DNA of 64,000 bases from FEN-1297 sp021817845 (GTDB lineage Bacteria > Bacteroidota > Ignavibacteria > Ignavibacteriales > Ignavibacteriaceae): positions 16,919 through 80,918 of the forward strand of contig JAKAFW010000016.1 of the NCBI GenBank assembly GCA_021817845.1, given 5' to 3'. Below are positions 55,391-62,619 of the stretch, piece by piece; position 1 is the stretch's first letter; each line of letters begins with the position of its first letter. The notes beneath the pieces are model-generated. The model did not search any database and was not told where the DNA came from. It was given only the letters and a program-made list of their open reading frames with translations. The position numbers and the translations under genes were made by a program.

Positions 55391-57052
55391 TTATCTATTA
55401 GAATAATATCCATAGACAAATAAAGCAGTGGCATTCCCTGAAATAGTCGGCTCATTAGTGATATAGTTATCATAGTCATCATAATATTTCACTTCATCCG
55501 AGTTAAAAAAGTCATACCTTTTATCATTTCTTACAATTTTATAATTTTTCAAAATAGCTTCCGGTGCCGGACCGGCAGATAAAGCTCCGGGCAAATATCC
55601 ACCGTGGAAAAATCCTACTTGAGAGTGAAGATGTTTTGGATATATGGAGCCTATTCCATAAATAAAACTTAGCCCCCATGGATTTCTTCCAAGGATATAA
55701 TCACGCTGGAAAGTTGCTAGGGAATCAAATTCTGAATTGCCAGTCAAATTCTTATAAAGAATTGCTTGAAGTGCAACGCCGAGGAATGAATTTGTACTTC
55801 CCCAAGAATATAATAATCCTTCACGAAACACAGAGGAATCTTTACGTGCATTAAAACTTTTTAGATTATTTAAAATATAATTTGAAAAACGGGGAATGAT
55901 TTTGGCGAGCCGGTAGTCCGCCAACGAATTAAGGTTTCCATAGCTCCACCAATAATCAGAGCCGGCGCTGTCAGCATATTTTATAGCATCATCTAGGTAT
56001 GACTGTTTTTTGGTAGTCAGATATAGTTCAACAGCGCCAAGCGCAAGTTTACCCCAGAAAGTATGATCCTGGTAGAAACCGGATTGACTGCTGTCTATGT
56101 CGGGAACTTTATCTCTTATCGAATATAAATTTTCTGCCGCATCCAAACATTTTTTTGCGAAATCATACTTATAAAATTTTTCACTCCACACACGGGAAGC
56201 AAGCGCCATAACTGCCGCAAACATTCCTATTTGGTTTTTTCCAATTCCTACATAGCCCGGCCTGTCAAAGCGGAGGGTATCATTTTCAGGCATACGCCAA
56301 GCAACTGAGTGGTCTCGTAAATCCTGAACTTGAGTAACTAATTTATATTTGGAGTAATTACATCTAAGCATCCAGTCAAGCCCAATTTTTGCTTCAGCAA
56401 GAACATCCGGCACTCCATCTTTATCGTCATCAAATCCAAATTTATTTTTATCGAAGTCATACGAAAAAATTAACATATAGGTTGTGTAGGCTGTAGTAGA
56501 AAGAAATTTTATATAATCTCCGGCATCATGCCAACCGCCCGTTAGATCGACACCTTGGGTATCGTTTGGAAAGTCTTTATCCCCAACTAATCTTACAACG
56601 TCTGAAAGATGACAAGGTTTATGCAAAATAGGATTTGTAGGTCCACAGCGCTGTTCTTTGAAAAAAAGCATGAGTGAATCAGAAATATTATTGAAAACCG
56701 CATCGTTTATTTTAAACGGCTCAGAAATCTGTCCATTGGTTTCAATTTGATATGATCCGGGTGATTGCAATGCTGAAAAATCCAAGGCATAACAATACTT
56801 AAATTTTCCAAAAGAATAAGTAGAATCTTGAAGTAAACCGGAGAAAGAGACTGATTTGTTCCTTAAATTAACAATTGAAAACTTTCTCTGTGAAATTGGT
56901 GATTGAGACATAATCACAGCTGTTTTCAAATCGCCGGGAAAGAATCCAACCTGAGTTGCTCTAATAAAAATTGGGCTTTGGCTTGTTGAACCGCAGCTAA
57001 TCATTAAAAAGAATAAGACAATATAAGATAATACTTTAGAAATACGGTTCAT
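55391..57052 (-). CDS. Glycoside hydrolase family 9 endoglucanase lipoprotein
   Basis: A 553-residue enzyme with a lipoprotein signal (lipidated cysteine near residue 20 in LMISCGS). An Ig-like N-terminal domain (about 28-115) precedes the GH9 (alpha/alpha)6 domain, which shows GGWHDAGDYIKF near residue 170 with the catalytic aspartates, ILGRNPWGLSFIYG, a histidine region KHLHSQVG, and a catalytic glutamate in NEPTISGNATALF near residue 533. GH9 enzymes cleave beta-1,4-glucans. Its position beside a GT2 synthase and exporter suggests trimming of the product, like BcsZ does in cellulose systems. Confidence 0.9.
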   Translation of the reverse strand: MNRISKVLSYIVLFFLMISCGSTSQSPIFIRATQVGFFPGDLKTAVIMSQSPISQRKFSIVNLRNKSVSFSGLLQDSTYSFGKFKYCYALDFSALQSPGSYQIETNGQISEPFKINDAVFNNISDSLMLFFKEQRCGPTNPILHKPCHLSDVVRLVGDKDFPNDTQGVDLTGGWHDAGDYIKFLSTTAYTTYMLIFSYDFDKNKFGFDDDKDGVPDVLAEAKIGLDWMLRCNYSKYKLVTQVQDLRDHSVAWRMPENDTLRFDRPGYVGIGKNQIGMFAAVMALASRVWSEKFYKYDFAKKCLDAAENLYSIRDKVPDIDSSQSGFYQDHTFWGKLALGAVELYLTTKKQSYLDDAIKYADSAGSDYWWSYGNLNSLADYRLAKIIPRFSNYILNNLKSFNARKDSSVFREGLLYSWGSTNSFLGVALQAILYKNLTGNSEFDSLATFQRDYILGRNPWGLSFIYGIGSIYPKHLHSQVGFFHGGYLPGALSAGPAPEAILKNYKIVRNDKRYDFFNSDEVKYYDDYDNYITNEPTISGNATALFVYGYYSNR

Positions 57053-57107
57053 AACTAATCAATAAATATAGTTCAATTATTTAACTTACCTTACGCAGGA
57101 TTTCCCT

Positions 57108-57180
57108 TTGGAGTTATAGAGTGTTGGAATAATGGGAAAAATTAGTCTATTCCATCACTCCACTACTCCAAAATTCCAAA
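57108..57180. repeat. Dispersed palindromic repeat (TGGAATAATGG family), copy 2
   Basis: TTTGGAG...GTTGGAATAATGG on the left (57108-57135) faces CTATTCCATCACTCC and CCAAAATTCCAAA on the right (57148-57180) as an imperfect inverted repeat. The TGGA/TCCA unit structure matches the element at 13221-13276. It lies in the gap between the GH9 gene and the hydroxylase gene and has no coding frame. Confidence 0.55.
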
Positions 57181-57218
57181 GATTGCTTAACATAAGCTAT
57201 TTAATTCAAAATTAAACA

Positions 57219-57863
57219 TTAAAATTTTTCATCGGTATCTGATTCTTGCGTAAGAAAATCTGTGCCGATAATTTTATCCCACATCGGAGAACTAACACCG
57301 TAGCCTTTATCCGGGTCTTGAAAATGATGACGAATGTGATGCTTCTTTAAAGCAAGCCAAAATTTATTATGGATATTAAAATGATGAACAGCATAATGGG
57401 TCATATCATAAAATATATAACCTGTAAGAAACCCAACAAAAAAAGGAGCTACTAATGAAGAACCAAAAATCAGAAAGAACGAATAATAAAAAAGTGCTGC
57501 AAGAGGAATGCTTACTGAAGGCGGCATAACAAGCCTTCTTGAATCCATTGGGTAATCATGGTGAACGCCGTGAAAAATAAAATGGATCCGTTCACCAAAA
57601 GGTGAACTAAATTTATGATGGAAAACAAAGCGATGCAGAGAATATTCTGTCAGCGTCCAAACAAATACTCCGAATATAATTAGAACAAAAATTGAGGCGA
57701 ACGATAATTGGACTACAAAAACAGATCTGTATAAAAAATAAAAGATAACGGGTACATAAATTATTAACGGAATAGCAGGATGCACTCGTGAAAAAAATTC
57801 CATAATATCACTCCTAAACATCCTTACAGTAACATCTTTATTCGTTACGAAATTTTTTGCCAT
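57219..57863 (-). CDS. Fatty acid hydroxylase/sterol desaturase family membrane protein
   Basis: A di-iron membrane oxygenase of about 214 residues with four hydrophobic segments. The histidine boxes of the family are present: LHRFVFHH, HFIFHGVHHD, THYAVHHF and KKHHIRHHF. The order and spacing fit the FA2H/Scs7-type 2-hydroxylase branch, which hydroxylates fatty acyl chains of sphingolipids in other organisms; the substrate here is unknown. The ATG at 57863 has a GAGGTG ribosome binding site; a GTG three codons upstream would use those bases. Confidence 0.88.
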   Translation of the reverse strand: MAKNFVTNKDVTVRMFRSDIMEFFSRVHPAIPLIIYVPVIFYFLYRSVFVVQLSFASIFVLIIFGVFVWTLTEYSLHRFVFHHKFSSPFGERIHFIFHGVHHDYPMDSRRLVMPPSVSIPLAALFYYSFFLIFGSSLVAPFFVGFLTGYIFYDMTHYAVHHFNIHNKFWLALKKHHIRHHFQDPDKGYGVSSPMWDKIIGTDFLTQESDTDEKF

Positions 57864-57965
57864 CTTTTTCACCTCATATTTGTTTCTAATCTCAATTATA
57901 AGTTAAGCATTTTGCAAAGAAAGTTAAAGTTACCAAGATAGAAGGTTGGAGCTAGATGATAATTA

Positions 57966-58988
57966 TCACTTAAGATTTTTTTTAACAACTCCAATTCCCG
58001 GAAGCTCGCTAATTGAAATTTTACCTTTAATAATTTTTGTTCCGTCAAATAGGTCGTTTTTAATTAAAAGCGCACCATCAAGGTCCGCCCAATCAACCAA
58101 AGGCGAAAGCTGCGCGGCAGCAGAAATACCACAGGAAGTTTCAGTCATACAACCAAGCATTACCTTCATATTTAGAGCCCGGGCAAGTGTGATCATTTTG
58201 TGAGCCTCTCTCATGCCTGTGCATTTCATCAATTTAATATTTATTCCGGAATAAACATCTTGAGCCTTAAGTACATCATCAATCCGTTGAACAGCTTCAT
58301 CAGCAATCGTTGGCAACGGACTATTTTCCGTCAGCCAAGCCATATCATCAATTTGATTTTTCGGCATCGGTTGTTCAACAAACAAAATATTCTTTTCTTT
58401 CAACCAGTATATCATATCGAGTGCAATATTCCTGTCTTTCCATCCTTGATTAACATCGACAACAATGGGAACATCTGATTCATCTCTTATTATTTTAATC
58501 ATTTCCTTATCATTTTCTTTGCCAAGTTTCACTTTAAGATACTTAAATCCTTCCGCTTCCTTGACTTTTTCTTTAACAATATCAGGTTTATCAATTCCGA
58601 TTGTGAAAGATGTGAACGGAGCAGCTTCTTTTGCTAACCCCCAAATATTAAACCAGGCTTGATTTAGCAGTTTCCCAACTAAATCATGAAGCGCAATATC
58701 TATTGAAGTTTTAGCTGCATTATTATTTGGCGCTATTTTGTCTACGTCATTAATAATAGTTTCAAGTTCAAAAGGATTATTATATTTTGTCAAATCGATC
58801 ATAGAAAGAAATTTCATAACGGACTCATGAGATTCGCCAAGGTATGGAGGCATAGATGCTTCGCCATAGCCAATATACCCTTCGTGTTCAATTTCAGTTA
58901 TTATGACCGGAGTTGTACTGCGTGAATTCGACGACACAGTAAAAGTGTGTTTAAGCTCTAGCGTATATGGATAAAATTTTAATCGCAT
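57966..58988 (-). CDS. Dipeptide epimerase (enolase superfamily)
   Basis: A 340-residue enolase-superfamily enzyme. The catalytic lysine lies in YLKVKLGKEND near residue 160, metal ligands in VVDVNQGW, FVEQPMP and ADEAVQ, and the second lysine in INIKLMKCTGM. The whole set matches L-Ala-D/L-Glu-type dipeptide epimerases, which recycle muropeptides. The N-terminal capping domain starts with FYPYTLELKHTFTVSSNSR. Substrate preference within the family varies, so the exact dipeptide is not certain. Confidence 0.9.
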   Translation of the reverse strand: MRLKFYPYTLELKHTFTVSSNSRSTTPVIITEIEHEGYIGYGEASMPPYLGESHESVMKFLSMIDLTKYNNPFELETIINDVDKIAPNNNAAKTSIDIALHDLVGKLLNQAWFNIWGLAKEAAPFTSFTIGIDKPDIVKEKVKEAEGFKYLKVKLGKENDKEMIKIIRDESDVPIVVDVNQGWKDRNIALDMIYWLKEKNILFVEQPMPKNQIDDMAWLTENSPLPTIADEAVQRIDDVLKAQDVYSGINIKLMKCTGMREAHKMITLARALNMKVMLGCMTETSCGISAAAQLSPLVDWADLDGALLIKNDLFDGTKIIKGKISISELPGIGVVKKNLK

Positions 58989-59428
58989 TAAATATTCCTT
59001 TTTTGATTATGAAATATAATCTCATTGTGAGCGAAAGAAAAGATACCTGGCTATAATTGAGACAATAATACTATAGTATTGGAAATAATATTTTTGTTTT
59101 TTATGTCAAAATATTTTTTGTGTTAAATTTTCTTAATTTCATTGCGTTTCATTCAAAATTCAACATTCATAATTCAAAATTGCGGCTTGCCGCGCTATGA
59201 ATAAGTTGAATAGAGAAGTCAAAGCCCTGGAATAAACTTAAGTCCAAGATACATCACTTCATTGGTATAATTTTAGATATTTTGACAATAACGTGAACTA
59301 TATAATAAATTTTTTAATGTAAATTTGATATATTGTATAAGCGTTTGGGGGTTGTTTCAGATAAATGGTCCTAGAGAAGTTTTAAGCTTCGCAGTTAATA
59401 ATTTTAATTATTGAGGAGATACTATAAC
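58989..59428. other. Divergent intergenic region before the acyl-activation cluster
   Basis: About 440 AT-rich bases with no gene. A short GC hairpin, GCGGCTTGCCGC, lies near 59182-59193. A TTGACA (59282-59287) and a TATAAT (59301-59306) occur with a spacer of only 13 bases, so a promoter is possible but not supported. It separates the minus-strand epimerase from the plus-strand ligase cluster. Confidence 0.5.
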
Positions 59429-60940
59429 GTGCTTGAGATGATTAAAGAATCATACGAAAAATTTTCGACACGAAATGCATTTTATATTAACGGAATATTT
59501 TATAACTATGTTGATTTTGCTCAGATTGTATCTAATATACGATGCTATCTCGAATTAAGTTTCAAAGGAAAAGAAAAACTTGCCGGTTTTTTAATTTACG
59601 ATGATCTTGAAACTTATAGTTCTGCATTCGGGATACTTTTTGCGGAAATGGGTTTTGTTCCGTTAAATCCTGAGAATCCAATCGAAAGAAATATCTCAAT
59701 TATTAAACAAGCAGGCTTAAAAATAATTTTGACTAGTAAAGATAATTTAGAGCTGCAAAACTCAGCCAAAGCTGAGGGCTTTATTTTAGTCAATATAAAA
59801 AATATAACTACGGCAAAAATTGATCTGACAGTCAAGAAAACAGATGAAGAGGAAACAGCTTATATTCTTTTTACATCCGGGAGTACCGGAATACCAAAAG
59901 GAGTTCCTTTATCCAGAAAGAATCTAAATTCCTTTGTCGATGCATTTTTCAAGTTAGGATATAATATTGATGAGAGAGATAGATTTTTACAAATGTTTGA
60001 TATGACGTTTGATCTTTCAATAATGTCTTATGTAATTCCTTTATGCTTAGGAGCTTGCGTTTATACAGTACCTCCGGGCGGAATAAAATACGCTTCTGTA
60101 TACACTCTCATCGAAGAACAAGAAATTACATTTTCTTTGATGGTACCTTCGATCCTTACTTACCTTCGTCCATACTTTAATGAAATAAATCTTGAAAAGA
60201 TGAGATATTCTTTGTTCTGCGGTGAAGCCTTGTATGTTGATATTGTTGGCGAATGGTCAAAGTGTGTTCCTAATGCATTGATTCAAAATGTTTACGGACC
60301 AACGGAAGCTACAATTTTCTGCTCAACTTACACAGTACCGAAAAATATTTCAGATACCAAGAACTATAACGGTTCAGTCTGCATAGGTAAAGCTATGGAA
60401 AATATGGAATTAGCCATCTTTGATGAGAATAATTCTGCGGTTAAGCCGGGAGAAAAAGGTGAACTGTGCCTTGCGGGGGGACAATTAACCCCAGGTTACA
60501 TAAACAATCCGGTAAAAAATAAGGAAGTATTTTTTTCTACTACTGCTAATGGAGCTCAAAGAAGATATTATCGCACAGGAGATTTATCTTTTGTAGATGA
60601 GAATGGGGACTTTATGTATAGCGGAAGAATAGATTTTCAAATTAAAGTTCAAGGCTTTAGAGTTGAACTTGGTGAAATTGAACATCATGTTCGTCAGTAT
60701 ACAAAATTAAACAATGTAGCAGCAGTAGCTTTTGAAAGAAATACAGGGATTGTACAAATATATCTATTCTTAGAAAATTATACAGGCGAGATTAACGAAA
60801 TTAGGATGCATTTAAAGTCAAAAGTACCAAGTTATATGCTTCCTGCTGAAATAAGTTCAATCCCCTCTTTTCCGCTGAATGTTAACGGTAAAGTTGACAG
60901 AAAAGCTTTACTCAAAATTGCAGAAACCAAGAAAGAATAA
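59429..60940 (+). CDS. Stand-alone amino acid adenylation-type AMP ligase
   Basis: ANL-superfamily enzyme of about 503 residues, similar to NRPS adenylation domains and DltA. Core motifs are FTSGSTGIPKGVPLS (A3), NVYGPTEATIFCS (A5), YRTGDLSF (A7), GRIDFQIKVQGFRVELGEIE (A8) and NVNGKVDRKAL (A10), with the A10 lysine intact. It should activate a small amino or carboxylic acid as an adenylate and load it onto a carrier. The GTG at 59429 follows GAGGAGAT by nine bases; TTG at 59411 would place that site inside the gene. A GNAT gene overlaps its last base. Confidence 0.9.
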   Translation: MLEMIKESYEKFSTRNAFYINGIFYNYVDFAQIVSNIRCYLELSFKGKEKLAGFLIYDDLETYSSAFGILFAEMGFVPLNPENPIERNISIIKQAGLKIILTSKDNLELQNSAKAEGFILVNIKNITTAKIDLTVKKTDEEETAYILFTSGSTGIPKGVPLSRKNLNSFVDAFFKLGYNIDERDRFLQMFDMTFDLSIMSYVIPLCLGACVYTVPPGGIKYASVYTLIEEQEITFSLMVPSILTYLRPYFNEINLEKMRYSLFCGEALYVDIVGEWSKCVPNALIQNVYGPTEATIFCSTYTVPKNISDTKNYNGSVCIGKAMENMELAIFDENNSAVKPGEKGELCLAGGQLTPGYINNPVKNKEVFFSTTANGAQRRYYRTGDLSFVDENGDFMYSGRIDFQIKVQGFRVELGEIEHHVRQYTKLNNVAAVAFERNTGIVQIYLFLENYTGEINEIRMHLKSKVPSYMLPAEISSIPSFPLNVNGKVDRKALLKIAETKKE

Positions 60941-61617
60941 TGATGTTAGAAAACTTAAATATTCGACAAGCGACATTCAACGACATTGAATTTGTAATCG
61001 AAGCAATAATAGAGGCTGATAAAAGCGGTACTCAAATGATCAGCACTTGTAATGTTTTTTCTTTGAGCACAGTTGAATACAAAAATATTCTAAATGATTT
61101 ACTCCACCAGGACATTGAAAATTACGACTATTATTTATCAGGATTTCTTATTGCCGAATTAAACGGAGAATCTATTGGTACTTCTGGTTCCTGGCTTGAA
61201 GGCGGAGGAGGCAAACCAAGCGGTGTTATAAAAGGTGAAGTTTTATTTTCATACCTTGACAGGTCAAAATTATCAAATATTAAAAATAACATCCAAATAA
61301 TAAGTGGTTCAAATCTTCCGAGAGAAATTGGCGCACTTCAACTTGAATATGTTTATATTCGTAAAGATTACAGAGGTAAAGGAATTTTTTCTCAAATTGT
61401 TAGTAAAAATATTAAACGAAATTTGGACAAATATTCATTCTCTAAAGTGCAATCAATCCTTTTCAAAGCAAATCACAAATCATATTCCGCATTTCTTAAA
61501 CTTGGTTATGAAATTATACAAGAAAATAAATCTAGTAACCCAGAAATTCTGAAGTTCTTTCCTTATGATACAAAAATAATAATGGAATTAAATCAAGATA
61601 AATTTTCTAAATTTTAA
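60940..61617 (+). CDS. GNAT-family N-acetyltransferase
   Basis: A 225-residue GNAT protein. The acetyl-CoA binding segment is visible as LEYVYIRKDYRGKGIFSQIV (about residues 128-147), and the C-terminal FKANHKSYSAFLKLGYEI matches the usual end of the fold. The start shares one base with the adenylation gene stop. It likely acylates an amine intermediate or an amino acid in the same pathway, which is an inference from context. Confidence 0.85.
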   Translation: MMLENLNIRQATFNDIEFVIEAIIEADKSGTQMISTCNVFSLSTVEYKNILNDLLHQDIENYDYYLSGFLIAELNGESIGTSGSWLEGGGGKPSGVIKGEVLFSYLDRSKLSNIKNNIQIISGSNLPREIGALQLEYVYIRKDYRGKGIFSQIVSKNIKRNLDKYSFSKVQSILFKANHKSYSAFLKLGYEIIQENKSSNPEILKFFPYDTKIIMELNQDKFSKF

Positions 61618-61655
61618 TTTTTCTGAACATTAATTACGGAGGATTAAGGATAACA

Positions 61656-61877
61656 ATGAAAAATTATAAAATATTTGTTGAATCTCTTGAAATTTAACTG
61701 GGTGCAGTTAAGAATGAACTTAGTCACGAGACGAGCTGAGATTCAATTGCACACATCGCTCTGGTTGCTTCGATAGAAATGGAATTCGCTATTATACTTT
61801 CCTCGGATGACGTAATTAACATGAGCAGTTTCAAAAAAGCAAAAGAAATCTTAGGAAAACATGGAATCCAATTTTAA
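61656..61877 (+). pseudogene. Acyl carrier protein gene broken by two in-frame stops
   Basis: The frame from ATG 61656 to TAA 61875-61877 encodes 73 residues of a clear non-AcpP-type acyl carrier protein, with DSIAHIALVASIEMEF around the phosphopantetheine serine (codon 30) and MSSFKKAKEILGKHGIQF at the end. It is interrupted by TAA at 61695-61697 and TGA at 61737-61739; the latter stands where related carriers often have tryptophan before DS. Reading frame and flanks are otherwise intact, and a GGAGG-type sequence lies upstream. A recent pseudogene is most likely; assembly errors are possible. Confidence 0.8.
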
Positions 61878-61883
61878 TTTAAA

Positions 61884-62619
61884 TTGAAAAATATCAATGG
61901 TTACTGGCTCCGCTGGAGGCATAGGCTGGGCTACGGCAAAAAAGCTTGCCAGTTTCGGAGCTACAGTTATTTTAAATGACTTAAAAAGTGAATAGCTATT
62001 GGAAGTAAGAAAAGAAGAGCTAAAAAAAGAATTCAACTGCGACGCAGAAGCTTTTCAATTTGATGTCGGCAATTTTGGCTCGGTACAAAATGCATATAAT
62101 GAAATATTTAAGAAATATAAACGTCTTGATATTCTTGTTAATAATGCCGGAGTTTTATTTGATAATATAGTCGGTATGATCTGGAAGCAGGATGTTGGAC
62201 AGACGTACAGCACAAATACGAACGGAGTAATATACAATCTTCAATTCGCCGCAAGGTTAATGCAACGGAATAAATCAGGCTCTATTATAAACATTGCATC
62301 CATTGTAGGTAGAGTTGGAAATGAAGGACAAGTAGTTTACGGTGGAAGCAAAGCCGCAGTTATCGGGATTACTCTTTCTGCCGCACGAGAGTTAGCGCCC
62401 AAGAATATCCGTGTCAATGCAATTGCTCCCGGATTTATTAACACAGATTTAATTAAATTTCTTTCAAAAGATATTTATAGTCAAAGGTTGGACTCAGTAA
62501 AAATGAAGCGTATCGGGCAACCGGAAGATGTTGCTAATGCGGTTTTGTTTTTAGCATCGGATTTGTCGACTTATATAGCCGGTCAGGTTATTGGAGTTGA
62601 CGGGAGTATGATAATGTAA
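61884..62619 (+). pseudogene. SDR/FabG-like oxidoreductase gene broken by an in-frame stop
   Basis: In the frame from ATG 61897 the Rossmann motif VTGSAGGIGWATAKKLA is followed by TAG at 61993-61995 (codon 33), after which the same frame continues to 62619. The downstream part has NNAG, ASIVGRVG, the YGGSK tyrosine-lysine pair and the VDGSMIM end of a full FabG-like reductase. The N-terminal start is also unclear: a TTG at 61884 is in another frame. Restart at TTG 61999 would drop the cofactor motif, so the product would be inactive. It overlaps the next gene by one base. Confidence 0.78.

Noticed and set aside
59411..59428. TTG start at 59411 for the adenylation ligase
   Set aside because: It would put the GAGGAGAT ribosome binding sequence inside the coding region; GTG at 59429 has proper spacing and fits the family N-terminus.
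61695..61995. Stop-codon reassignment or programmed readthrough to explain the broken ACP and SDR genes
   Set aside because: TAA, TGA and TAG are all involved within 300 bases, and these same codons end normal genes throughout the window, so reassignment is not credible.
61999..62619. FabG-like gene taken as a complete 206-residue CDS starting at TTG 61999
   Set aside because: The clear Rossmann glycine motif lies upstream in the same frame, beyond a TAG, so the shorter frame is the remainder of a broken gene.
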